A DNA stretch of 64,000 bases from assembly GCA_946902985.2 (NCBI GenBank), contig OX336388.2, forward strand, positions 291,378,526 through 291,442,525, written 5' to 3'. The notes under the pieces are model-generated. The model did not search any database. It was not told the DNA's origin and saw only the letters and a list, made by a program, of their open reading frames with translations. Position numbers and translations under genes: made by a program. Of this stretch, positions 9,588 to 19,754 are shown piece by piece; within the stretch, counting starts at the first letter, position 1, and each line of letters begins with the position of its first letter. The DNA comes from Meconema thalassinum. Taxonomy: Eukaryota; Arthropoda; Insecta; Orthoptera; Tettigoniidae.

Positions 9588-12500
9588 ATGCCCTTTACAA
9601 GACAAACAACTAAAATGGAGGAGAAATTGGCAGCATTGCTTGAAAAGTTAAATGGCATGGAAACGAAGATGGAAGACGGCCAGAAGAAGTTAGCCAAGGA
9701 GCTAACTACCAAATTAGAAGACGGCCAGAAGAAGCTAGAAGACGGCCAGAAGAAGATGGAAGACGGTCAAAATAAGCTAGCGGAGGACCTGAAGAGGATA
9801 GAGGACGGCCAGAAGAAGATGGAAGACGGTCAGAATAAGTTGACACAGGACCTGAAGAAATTAGAACTGGGTCTGCGTGAGGAAGTCACGGCAGTGGAAA
9901 AGAAGTTCGACGCCTTACAAGTGGAAGTTGCCGAGCTGCGCCAACGCCCGCTGATGGGGGTGGAGGAGAAATTCAACGTCTTACAAAAGGAAGTTGCCGA
10001 GCTGTGCCAACGACCGCTGATGGGGGTGGAGGAGAAATTCAACGCCTTACAAGTGGAAGTTGCCGAGCTGTGCCAACGCCCGCTGATGGGGGTGGAGGAG
10101 AAATTCAACGCCTTACAAAAGGAAGTTGCCGAGCTGCGCCAACGCCCACTGACGGGGGTGGAGGAGAAATTCAACGCTCTAAGAGAGGAAGTTGCCGAGC
10201 TGCGCCAACGCCCGCCCACCGTTACACCAGGAATATTAGGAACGGGACATAGCAGAGTGACGCCCCCAACCTTCGACGGAAAGGTCCCGTGGAGCACCTA
10301 CTTACGTCAGTTCGAGGCGGCCTGTTCCATAAATAACTGGAACAGCACAGAAAAGGCTACAGCTCTCATTGTAGCGCTGAGAGGTGACGCCCTTAACGTC
10401 CTTCAGGCCATCCCGACTGGATCCCAGGACTACGCTTCCCTGATCGCCCATATGGAGTCCCGATATGGAGATAGCCATCTTCAGCAGGCCTATCAGATGC
10501 AGCTCCGGACACGGGTACAGAAGAACGCGGAAACCCTGCAGGAGTTCGAGATGGACATCGCACGCCTCGTAAGGCTCGCCTACCCAACAGCGCCGGCCGA
10601 CTTTCTGGAGCAGATTGCGACGCAAACCTTCACCGACGGACTACGAGACTCGGACACTCAACAGGCGCTGCGACTCGCGCGCACTAAGACCCTGGCAGAT
10701 GCGCTGAGCCACGCACTTGAGTTTGAGACGGCGAAACAGGCATCTAAAATGCACGCGCGGGTGCGTCAGGTGGACGTTGACGAACCAGCCCAAGCCAACA
10801 AGACCAAGCCCCTGGCCGATGAACTGATGGAGGTGCTAGGCCGGTTCTTCAAGAGTCGCAGTACCACCAACAAAAACTTAGCCGAAGGACATCCGGTGAG
10901 GCGGCCCGGAAGAGGACTACCAACCTGCTGGACCTGCCGTAAGAGAGGCCACCTGAGCAAGGACTGCGGTGATCGCCGCCGCCAAGAGTTTCCGTCGGGA
11001 CAGTCAGTCGTAGGGAAACCGCGCGGCCCAGGAAAGCTAGTATCAGCCAGCCATGAGGGGCGAAGGTTGGCTCGTGACAGTCGTCAAGCCCCGGCAGTCC
11101 AAGTTCGTGTGACGCAGTTACGGAGGGATAAAAGCAGCCTGATGGTCGACGGAGTCATCAACGGAGTGAGCTGGCCCATGCTAATCGACACGGGAGCATC
11201 GAGGACCATCGTCAGCCCCACCGTGATCCCGAAGTGGAGAGTTCAACCCACACAAAGGAACCTCCAGCTAATAACCGCGACCGGAGACACCGCACCGGTA
11301 CATGGCGAAGCATCACTGGAGTTCGTCATTGGTCGACGGGCGATAAAGCATTCAGTGCTTGTGGCCGACGTATCAAATGAAGTGATCATTGGACTGGACT
11401 TCCTGGACCAGAACAACATCATCTTGGATCTGAGTAGCAACACTCTGCACTTCGGAGGTGAGGAACTTGCTTTGCAACCAGCACACGAGGCCGTCACCGC
11501 ACGACGAGTAAGGCTGAGAGAGGACGTCATCGTTCCTGCCAGGACGGAGGTCAGCGCCGCCGTAATTGTCGACGGAACTGCTGAGGGAGTGGCTGCTGTC
11601 ATCGAGCCAAAATATGAGGACATCCAGGCAAAAGGATTGCTAGTTGCCAAGACGCTCATCAACACGACGCCTCGGCCGTACGTTCGCCTGTCCAACCTGA
11701 ACGACTACGATATTACGGTTCACCGGGACACCAACCTAGGAGTCTGCGAGCCCGTTACCTGGATTGCCCGCATCACAGAAACGACGGACGGACACCTGCA
11801 GACGGACAACCGAAGAAGACGCGCCCTGCCAGAAGAACTACAGAAGCTGTACCAAGGATCCCAGGACCATTTAGACGAAGAACAATCACGCCAACTTCAG
11901 GACCTGCTACGCGAATTCCAGGATGTCTTCTCCGTGGGGAGCAAAGACTTCGGCAGGACAAGCTTGGTCCAGCACAGAATCGACGTTGGGGACAGCGCAC
12001 CGATTAGGGCCCCATTCCGACGTGTCCCGCTCGCCAAGCAAGCCGAAGTCGACCGGATGGTAGAAGAGATGAAGGAGCAAGGGGTGATCGAGCCATCACA
12101 TAGTCCTTGGAGTTCTCCGGTCGTGCTAGTGAAGAAGAAGGACGGTTCCACCAGGTTCTGCGTGGACTACAGGCGGGTGAACGACGTCACGAAAAAGGAC
12201 AGCTACCCTCTACCCCGGATCGACGACACGCTGGACACCATATCAGGATCAAGATGGTTCTCCACCTTGGATTTGAAGAGTGGCTACTGGCAGGTGGAGG
12301 TCCACCCTAAGGACCGCGAGAAAACGGCGTTCTCTGTGGGCAGCGGGCTCTGGCAGTTCACCGTCATGCCATTCGGTCTGTGCAACGCCCCTGCAACCTT
12401 CGAAAGGCTAATGGAGTCCATTCTGAGGGGACTACACTGGAAGACCTGCCTGGTATACCTAGACGACGTCATCGTTCTGGGGAGGAGCTTCGAGGAGCAC

Positions 12501-14648
12501 TACAGCAACCTGAAGGAGATCTTGTTGAAGCTACGGGCTGCCCAGCTGAAGTTGAGCCCCAAGAAGTGTCAGCTCTTCCAGAAGCGGGTCCAGTACCTTG
12601 GGCATATCGTCTCCGAGGAAGGGGTGCGCACCGACCCAGAGAAGACCGCAGCTGTGAGGGAGTGGCCAGTTCCGAAGGACAAGTCGCAACTACGAAGCTT
12701 CCTGGGACTCTGCACTTATTATCGTCGCTTCGTGAGAGGATTCGCCGACATCGCCAAACCTTTACATCGACTGACCGAGAAGGACCAACTCTTCACGTGG
12801 ACAGCAGAATGCCACAATGCCTTCGAGCGACTCAAGCAGGCTCTGTGCACCGCGCCTATTCTGGCCTACCCCAGACCTGGAACAAGGTTCATCGTCGATA
12901 CCGATGCCAGCGACTTTGGCATAGGGGGAATCCTGTCGCAGGTAGTGGACGGCGAGGAGAGAGTAGTGGCCTACTTCAGCAAGGCCTTGTCAAAGCCAGA
13001 AAGGAACTACTGCGTCACCAGGAAGGAGCTGCTCGCCATCGTGAAGACCATTGAACACTTCCACAAGTACCTGTACGGGCAAGAATTTCTCATCAGGACC
13101 GACCATGCATCCCTGCGGTGGCTCCTGAACTTCAAGCAGCCCGAGGGTCAACTCGCGCGGTGGTTAGAGAGGCTTCAACAGTATAACTTTGAGATTCAGC
13201 ACAGGAAAGGCCAACTGCATTCTAACGCCGACGCCCTGTCACGAAGACCGTGCCCAGAAAACTGCACCTCCTGTGCCCGAAGGGAGGAGAACACCGGGAT
13301 ACAGTGCCGAAGGACTACCGTGGAACTTCAAGGGAGCTGGAGCCGCGAATCTTTCACGCGGGCGCAAGCGGAAGATGATGACCTGGGACTGATAGCCGAA
13401 TGGAAGAGGGCCTGTGTACCCAGACCCGGGTGGAACATTGTGAGTGACTGCAGCCCAAAGTTTAAGTCCTACTGGGCACAGTGGGACTCGCTGATTGTAA
13501 GGGATGGCCTCATCTGCCGTACCTGGGAGAGCACCGACGGGAAGACATCTCGGGAACAAGTCGTCGTTCCAAAGGCTATGACGGAGGAAGTCCTGAAGGA
13601 AGTTCATGGAGGATCATCTGGTGGACACCTAGGGATAAAGAAGACCCTGGAGAAGCTGAGAGAGCGGTTCTACTGGATCGGATGCCGAACAGACGTGGAG
13701 AACCACTGCGCGAGGTGCCACGATTGCGCAGCCAGCAAGGGCCCAGGACGAAGACGACGGGGTCCACTGAAGCCCTACAACGTGGGCGGCCCCATGGAGA
13801 GAGTGGCCATCGATGTTGCTGGGCCATTCCCGTTAAGCGAGGCAGGGAACCGCTACATATTAGTCGTCAGCGACTACTTTACCAAATGGCCGGAGGCGTA
13901 TGCGCTCCCTAACCAAGAAGCTGCGACGATCGCAGAGACCCTGGTGAAGGAATTCGTCAGCCGGTACGGAGTACCCCTGGAGCTGCACTCCGACCAAGGA
14001 AGGAACTTCGAGTCGCAGGTGTTCCAGAACCTATGCCAGCTGCTGGGAATCCGGAAGACAAGGACAACGCCACTACACCCTCAGTCCGACGGGATGGTAG
14101 AGCGATTCAATCGCACCATCGAGAACCATCTTCGAATAGTCGTCAGCGAGCACCAGAGGGATTGGGACAAACATCTTCCACTATTCCTCCTGGCCTACCG
14201 CGCCGCCGTGCATGAAGCCACCGGGCGCACACCAGCCCGGGCCATGTTTGGGAGGGAGCTCCGTCTACCTGTCGATCTTGCCTTTGGCCGACCTGGGAAT
14301 GATCCGATCCCGGTAAGCCAGTATTGTCAAGAACTGGTCGACCAACTGGAGGACGTGCACGCGTTCGCGAGGAGGAAACTGCGGATCGAGACCGACAGAA
14401 TGAAGACCCGATACGACCAGCAGACGGATGCCGGCGGATTCCACGAGGACGACCTGGTCTGGCTCTTCAACCCATTACGGAAGAAAGGCCTGTCACCCAA
14501 ACTGCAGAAGTCCTGGGAGGGCCCGTACCGAGTCGTGAAACGGATGAACGATGTCGTCTACAGGATCCAGCGGAGCCCGAGGGCGAAGATGAAGATCGTG
14601 CATCGAGATCGCCTGGCAGCCTACGGAGGGACACAGACGGACCAATGA
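9588..14648 (+). CDS. Gag-pol polyprotein of Ty3/gypsy element
   Basis: One uninterrupted frame of 1686 codons encodes structural and enzymatic functions with no gag/pol frameshift. In order: charged coiled-coil repeats with EDGQKK units (about 10-105); five 22-residue repeats of EKFNALQKEVAELRQRPL type (about 107-210); a capsid-like region (about 228-400); a C-x2-C-x4-H-x4-C zinc knuckle (447-460); protease with DTG at 534-536; reverse transcriptase with YLDD at 957-960; RNase H with TDAS (Asp 1106); integrase zinc finger (His 1340 and 1347, Cys 1374/1377/1380); integrase core Asp 1409, Asp 1469, Glu 1505 (35 residues between the last two); and a C-terminal GPYRVV...HRDRLAAY domain. All catalytic residues I can check are present. 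The ATG at 9588 is 99 bp after the LTR and is the first that opens the frame. Confidence 0.95.
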   Translation: MPFTRQTTKMEEKLAALLEKLNGMETKMEDGQKKLAKELTTKLEDGQKKLEDGQKKMEDGQNKLAEDLKRIEDGQKKMEDGQNKLTQDLKKLELGLREEVTAVEKKFDALQVEVAELRQRPLMGVEEKFNVLQKEVAELCQRPLMGVEEKFNALQVEVAELCQRPLMGVEEKFNALQKEVAELRQRPLTGVEEKFNALREEVAELRQRPPTVTPGILGTGHSRVTPPTFDGKVPWSTYLRQFEAACSINNWNSTEKATALIVALRGDALNVLQAIPTGSQDYASLIAHMESRYGDSHLQQAYQMQLRTRVQKNAETLQEFEMDIARLVRLAYPTAPADFLEQIATQTFTDGLRDSDTQQALRLARTKTLADALSHALEFETAKQASKMHARVRQVDVDEPAQANKTKPLADELMEVLGRFFKSRSTTNKNLAEGHPVRRPGRGLPTCWTCRKRGHLSKDCGDRRRQEFPSGQSVVGKPRGPGKLVSASHEGRRLARDSRQAPAVQVRVTQLRRDKSSLMVDGVINGVSWPMLIDTGASRTIVSPTVIPKWRVQPTQRNLQLITATGDTAPVHGEASLEFVIGRRAIKHSVLVADVSNEVIIGLDFLDQNNIILDLSSNTLHFGGEELALQPAHEAVTARRVRLREDVIVPARTEVSAAVIVDGTAEGVAAVIEPKYEDIQAKGLLVAKTLINTTPRPYVRLSNLNDYDITVHRDTNLGVCEPVTWIARITETTDGHLQTDNRRRRALPEELQKLYQGSQDHLDEEQSRQLQDLLREFQDVFSVGSKDFGRTSLVQHRIDVGDSAPIRAPFRRVPLAKQAEVDRMVEEMKEQGVIEPSHSPWSSPVVLVKKKDGSTRFCVDYRRVNDVTKKDSYPLPRIDDTLDTISGSRWFSTLDLKSGYWQVEVHPKDREKTAFSVGSGLWQFTVMPFGLCNAPATFERLMESILRGLHWKTCLVYLDDVIVLGRSFEEHYSNLKEILLKLRAAQLKLSPKKCQLFQKRVQYLGHIVSEEGVRTDPEKTAAVREWPVPKDKSQLRSFLGLCTYYRRFVRGFADIAKPLHRLTEKDQLFTWTAECHNAFERLKQALCTAPILAYPRPGTRFIVDTDASDFGIGGILSQVVDGEERVVAYFSKALSKPERNYCVTRKELLAIVKTIEHFHKYLYGQEFLIRTDHASLRWLLNFKQPEGQLARWLERLQQYNFEIQHRKGQLHSNADALSRRPCPENCTSCARREENTGIQCRRTTVELQGSWSRESFTRAQAEDDDLGLIAEWKRACVPRPGWNIVSDCSPKFKSYWAQWDSLIVRDGLICRTWESTDGKTSREQVVVPKAMTEEVLKEVHGGSSGGHLGIKKTLEKLRERFYWIGCRTDVENHCARCHDCAASKGPGRRRRGPLKPYNVGGPMERVAIDVAGPFPLSEAGNRYILVVSDYFTKWPEAYALPNQEAATIAETLVKEFVSRYGVPLELHSDQGRNFESQVFQNLCQLLGIRKTRTTPLHPQSDGMVERFNRTIENHLRIVVSEHQRDWDKHLPLFLLAYRAAVHEATGRTPARAMFGRELRLPVDLAFGRPGNDPIPVSQYCQELVDQLEDVHAFARRKLRIETDRMKTRYDQQTDAGGFHEDDLVWLFNPLRKKGLSPKLQKSWEGPYRVVKRMNDVVYRIQRSPRAKMKIVHRDRLAAYGGTQTDQ

Positions 14649-14672
14649 TTGATCGGGACGATCAGCCTTTTT

Positions 14673-14685
14673 AGGAAGGGGGTGG
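14673..14685 (+). promoter_or_regulatory. Polypurine tract
   Basis: AGGAAGGGGGTGG directly precedes the 3' LTR, where plus-strand DNA synthesis is primed in LTR elements. The minus-strand copy has the matching CCACCCCCTTCC at 36329-36340. Confidence 0.85.
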
Positions 14686-15372
14686 TGTTACGGCTGTGAG
14701 TTTGTGTCATCGCTCGCCGCTTGAGTCACAACTGCCCCAGGGGCTGGGCTGTGGCTTGCCTCCTGTATTGCGCGCGCCTTATGCAACAGGGCTACTACAG
14801 ACAAAGGGATAGTCCAGAAGATTCGTGACTGGACCAGCGGGGGAAACCTCGAGAAGCCGTGGACTCTGGATGGATCTAGAACCATTTATTGAGTCACCGG
14901 CCTGCTATATAAGAGTGACCCGTGAAGCAGTTGTGTGTTGTGTTTTACGAGCTAGTGCGAGCGATTATCTTGTGCGACAGAAGTGTGGTGACGAAGTGCT
15001 GTGCGAGTTACGAAATCCTGTGACATTGTTTCTCCCAGCTTGTGGACAGCGAAATAGCCTGCAGCAAGTGATCGTAAGTAATTGTGGTCGGAGAACATAA
15101 ATGAGAGGAACAGGTAGTTTCTGTCAAGGCCACCGTACTCATTAGGACGGATTAACTTCTGTGGTCTGTTGCAAGTGAAAGGGGCCAAGAGCGCATAAGG
15201 AAGAGATTTGAGGAAACTGGAATAAGGCTCCTAATTGCTTGTATTTGCTGACTAGTGTAATTTTCTGGCCGCAATAAAGTTAATTATTTCTTTAAGCTGT
15301 AATTGGTGTTGTGCTTTGTACCCCCACCGTAATCCAATTAACATAAGTGCCACTAGGGGGTGGCACGTAACA
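14686..15372 (+). repeat. 3' LTR (687 bp)
   Basis: Same length as the 5' LTR and no difference seen on reading. It is followed directly by the right copy of the 74-bp duplication. Confidence 0.95.
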
Positions 15373-15446
15373 TCGGATACAATAGAAGGCCTGCAAACCT
15401 TGATGAACGAAATTACATGTACGAGTAAAATTTATGAACTAGATAT
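15373..15446 (+). repeat. 74-bp target duplication, right copy
   Basis: Identical to 8728-8801; see that entry. It abuts the last base of the 3' LTR. Confidence 0.9.
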
Positions 15447-15900
15447 TAATACTAGTAAAACTAAACTCATGATCATTAGCAAAGGAAACATCAGAGAAGC
15501 AAACCTGCACATAAATCAGGAAAGGATAGAACGAGTCTCACATTACAATTCCCTAGGAACTATCATCAATGAACAATGGGATAACTCGCAAGAGATCCAC
15601 TGTAGAATTGCCAAGGCTTTCTTAACAATGGGCTCCATTTTCAAGTGTCATAACCTCAACCTCACGACAAAAATAAGACTCCTCAAATGCTATACCTAGT
15701 GCTTCTGTATGGCGTAGAATCATGGACCTTGAAGGAAGTAACTATTTCAAGACTCCACGCGTTTAAACTAGGGTTATACGGAAGGATTCTAAAGATACCA
15801 TAGACTCATAAGATTACCAACGACGAAGTATTACGAACGTTGAATACAACCCAAGAAATAGTTGATATTGATAAATGCTGTAAGCTTCAATACCTGGGTC
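15373..15900 (+). pseudogene. LINE reverse transcriptase, part 2 of 4
   Basis: The first 74 bases repeat the end of part 1 and the LINE then continues with INTSKTKLMIISKGN, YNSLGTIINEQWDN and LTTKIRLLKCY. After a one-base frame change it reads LLYGVESWTLKEV, then GRILKIP-stop. It ends at CCTGGGTC (15893-15900), which is duplicated on the far side of the hAT-like insertion. Confidence 0.85.
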
Positions 15901-18103
15901 CAGGGCTGGATTTAAGAGTACGCCGCCTATTGGCTAAAGTCCATTGGCCGCCCCCTCAATAGTTCATATTTGCTTAATACATTTGCTTTATACAACAAAA
16001 GGATAGAGTTCATTGGCGTTTTCAAATTTTTAAACATAAAGTTCATTTAGTTTAGATAAAACTACAAATATTTTAATGTTTACATATTAAATTATATAAT
16101 GAAAATAGTTATCTACTTGTTAGCCTACTTTTCACATTTTGCAAAAATGAGGAAAAAGTAGACTTATGAGATCGGTCAAATGTGTGTCTGTCTGTCTGTC
16201 TGTCTGGCTGGCTGTGTGTGTGTCCCCCCTATCAACTCCTAAACGGCTGCAGCAATCGAAACAAAATTTGGTAGGAGTAAAGATCTATACCTGAATATCT
16301 CACGGCCATATTTGAAAATAATGCCAGTGCTACCAACTGCTGAAAAATCGCGATTAAAATTTGAGCTCCATGTTGGATATCTTGGAAGCTATGAATAGGA
16401 GCTATTTCAAAATTGGCACACGAATAGATAATAACATTGCAGTTTAATTTCCAGGAGGCCATACATCGCAGTGTTACCAAAATGAATATAAGCCTGTTGA
16501 TAGGTCCAAATTTTAAAGGCATATAACTTCTACACTATCAATTGGATTTCAACCAAATTTCGTATGTGCTATGGGTACATGAACAGATATGACTGAACGT
16601 ATTCATAAAATCCACCAGGGCTGCCAACTGTTAATAAATGCTCTCAATTTATTTTATCCTAATACCAATATATCAGAAAGTATGCAAGTCGACAGCTTTA
16701 AACTATGCACACGTATAGTACCTGACATTCTATATTAATTTGGAGTAACTTATATACGTCAGTGGTACCAACATGATTCTAAGCCTGCTGAGAGGTCCAA
16801 ATTTAAATATATGTAACTTCTATACTATCATTTGGATTTCAACCAAATTTCGTGTGTGCTATGTGCACCATGACAGATATGTATATGCCGATTCTTAAGA
16901 GTAACCAGGGCTGCTAACTGTTAATAAATTCTGTCTCTATTTTTGTTACCCTAATATCAATATATCAGAAAGTATGCAAGCCAATAGCTCTAAACTTTGC
17001 ACACGTATAGTACCTGGCATTCTAGATTAATTTGGAGTAACTAATATACGTCAGTGCTGCGAACATGATTCTAAGCCTGCTGATAGGTCCAATTTTAAAA
17101 TGCATGTAACTTCTATACTAACTAATGGATTTCATTCAAAATTGACACAACAATAGATCATATTATTTCAGACTATTTCTGACCAACACATGTATGTCAT
17201 TGTTGCCAACATGATTTTACGCGCGCTGTTAGATCCAATGTTTAACTGCATGTAACGTCCATGCTATCCATTGGACTTCAACCAAATTTTGTATTCTGTA
17301 CCTTAAGAGATGGAACTAAGAACATATTCAGCCACCAGGGCTGCCAACTGTAGTTCTCTATTAGGCTACATTATGCCAGGTATACAGTATTTCGAACTAA
17401 TTAGAAATTTCTATATTACCAACTTAATTTCGTCATTATTCTAGATAGATCTATATACAGTAGATTAATCATTGGCATGAATCTTAAATTTTAAGAAAAG
17501 TAGGCTCTTTAGTTCGTCACGGAACTTCTTGTTTTTTTACTTACTTCTTTTAAGATTCGTTAAAAAATAAAATGGGTTTCCAACTTAATTAATTAATTTG
17601 TTCTTGGAGATCAGTGATCACTATTTTACACAAATTCTTATATTTTATTGCTAATGACTATATTTTGCGTAACTGAAGAACTGTGTTCAATTTGAATTAA
17701 GTTGTCCTACATGGTGAAATGAAATTACACAAAATGTACTTAATTACTGGTTTATTTGTTGAAAAATATACAATTCTCTAAAACAACTCACCCCACGTAA
17801 TCATGATGTTCAAATTTACATAGCTTTCTTACGAGATTTCTTAAAGGCAAACTCGTTAATAATGTCCTCATATGAAAGGGTTTTTGCTGTATTTGAGAAT
17901 TTGTAATATGTTATAGATTTATTTAGTAGGCTACGGATAAGGACTAAAACATATTTTTAAGTAAAATATTCTTAAATTCGTACGGGAAATATTATTTACT
18001 TCATTTCAACTTTCAACTTTCTAATAAATTACCAAACCGTCGCCCCTGAAAATTTGCCGCACTAGGCTGCAGCCTACTTAGCCTTGTTAGAAATACGGCC
18101 CTG
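15901..18103. mobile_element. hAT-like nonautonomous transposon with 8-bp TSD
   Basis: CCTGGGTC flanks the element at 15893-15900 and 18104-18111, and removing the element restores the LINE frame (YLG|HIM). The ends are CAGGGCTGGATTT and, on the other strand, CAGGGCCGTATTT. Ends starting CAGGG with 8-bp duplications are typical of hAT elements. It encodes no transposase, and most of its length is a secondary insertion (16118-17533). Confidence 0.8.
16118..17533 (-). mobile_element. Helentron-like element, reverse copy
   Basis: It is the inverse of the element at 18164-19547. The left end carries the hairpin-forming AGCCTACTTTTC...AAAAAGTAGACT and a (GTCT)n run; the right end is CGTCACGGAACTTCTTGTT. 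The interior is built of degenerate repeats of roughly 250-270 bp, each with CAGGGCTGCCAACTG and ACCAAATTTCGT-like blocks. It has no ORF. It lies inside the hAT-like element. Confidence 0.65.
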
Positions 18104-18111
18104 CCTGGGTC

Positions 18112-18163
18112 ACATAATGAGCAACAGAGGCTGATACGAACTACTGCAATGCATTTCGGAAGG
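18112..18163 (+). pseudogene. LINE reverse transcriptase, part 3 of 4
   Basis: A 52-bp LINE remnant between two insertions reads HIMSNRG-stop-YELLQCISEG and joins in frame to KIEGKRAPGRKRT at 19548. The TGA at 18132 shows it was already dead or decayed later. Confidence 0.8.
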
Positions 18164-19547
18164 AACAAGAAGTTCCGTGAAGAACTATACAGCCTACTTT
18201 TCATGCCAATGATTATTCTACAGAATATGAACCTATCTAGAATAATGACGAAATTAAGTTGGAAATATCGAAATATCTAATTAGTTCAAAATATACCTGG
18301 TATAATGTAGCCTAATAGAGCACTACAGTTGGCAGCCCTGGTGACTGAATATATTCTTAGTACCACCTCTTAAGGTACAGAATACAAAATTTGGTTGAAG
18401 TCCAATGGACGTTACATGCAGTTAGACACTGGATCTATCAGCACGCGTAAAAGCATGTTGCCAACAATGTCATGCGTGTGCTGGTCAGAAATAATCTGAA
18501 ATATTATGATATCTTGTTGTGCCAATTTTGGATGAAATCCATTTGTTAGTATAGAAGTTACATGTATTTTAAAATTGGACATATCAGCAGGCATAGAATC
18601 ATGTTGTCAGCACTGCCTTGTATTAATTACTCCAAATTAATCTAGAATGTCAGGTGCTATACGTGTGCAAAGTATAGAGCTGTTGGCTTGCATACTTTCT
18701 GATATATTGATATTAGGGTAAAAAAATATAGACAGCATTTATTAACAGTTGGCAGCCCTGATTGCTCTTAATAATACTTATAGTCATATCTGTTATGGTA
18801 CAAAGAGCACATACGAAATTTGGTTGAAATCCAACTGATAGTATAGAAGTTACATGTATTTAAAAATTGGTACTATCTGCAGGCTTATAATCATGTTGGT
18901 AGAACTGACGTATATAAGTTACACCAAATTAATCTAAAATGTCAGAATATACGTGTGCATAGTTTAAAGCTGTTGGCTTGCATACTTTCTGATATATTGG
19001 TATTTGGATAAAATAAATGAATAGAGAGAGCAATTATTAACAGTTGGCAGTCCTGGTGACTCTTAAGAATACGCGCAGTCACATCTGTTTATGTACAGAT
19101 ATTACATACAAAATTTGGTTGAAATCCAATTGATAGTGTAGAAGTTATATGCATTTAAACATTAGACCTATCAGAAGGCTTAAAATTATTTTGGCAACAC
19201 TGTCATGGTTGTACTCCTGGAAATTAAACTGAAATAGTCTTATCTACATGTGTGCCAATTTTGGAATAGCTCCCATGCATACCTTGCAAGATATCCAACA
19301 TGGAGCTCAAATTTCTAGTGCGTTTCTTCAGCAGTTGGTAGCACTGACATCATTTTCAAATATGGACGTGAGATATTCCGGTGCACATCTTTTCTCATAC
19401 TAAATTTGGTTTTGATTGCTGCAGCCGTTTAGGAGTTGATAGGGGGGACACACACACAGCCAGCCAGACAGACAGACACACATTTTCCCGGATCGATCTC
19501 ATAAGTCTACTTTTTCCTCAATTTTGCAAAATGTGAAAAGTAGGCTA
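18164..19547 (+). mobile_element. Helentron-like (HINE-type) element, direct copy
   Basis: It starts AACAAGAAGTTCCGTGAAG and ends GTGAAAAGTAGGCT followed by A residues. The motif AGCCTACTTTTCAT lies about 26 bp inside the left end, and its inverse sits at the very right end: an asymmetric terminal inverted repeat. The right end also folds into a hairpin. Joining the LINE bases on either side gives an uninterrupted frame with no duplicated target bases. These traits match Helentron-derived nonautonomous elements, which carry central tandem repeats and insert without target duplication. The class is inferred; no Rep/helicase gene is present. Confidence 0.65.
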
Positions 19548-19754
19548 AAAATAGAAGGAAAACGAGCCCCAGGACGAAAAAGAACTTCCTGCGTTGCCAA
19601 CCACAGAGTATGTTTCGGAAAAACATCCACCCAATTGTTCCGGATAGCGACCAATGAAGACACCATAGCCAGAATGATCGCCAACGTTCGAAGCGGGCAG
19701 GCACCCTGGGAATTAAGAAGAAGAAATAGGGAAAACACGGAAAAGAACGTCTAG
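19548..19754 (+). pseudogene. LINE ORF 3' end, part 4 of 4
   Basis: KIEGKRAPGRKRTSCVANH...ATNEDTIARMIANVRSG is the characteristic C-terminal tail of insect LINE reverse transcriptases. The ORF ends at 19754. Confidence 0.8.

Larger units (their letters stand above)
8802..15372 (+). mobile_element. Full-length Ty3/gypsy LTR retrotransposon, apparently intact
   Basis: It has two 687-bp LTRs (8802-9488, 14686-15372) that look identical, a primer binding site, a single 1686-codon gag-pol ORF and a polypurine tract. LTR ends are TGTTACGG...CGTAACA. There is no env ORF. It was inserted into a LINE in the same orientation. Intact coding and matching LTRs imply recent insertion (inference). A related, older copy lies on the minus strand at 35533-42403. 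Confidence 0.95.

Noticed and set aside
12380..13054. 224-codon ORF inside gag-pol
   Set aside because: It is the out-of-frame shadow of the reverse transcriptase and RNase H region.
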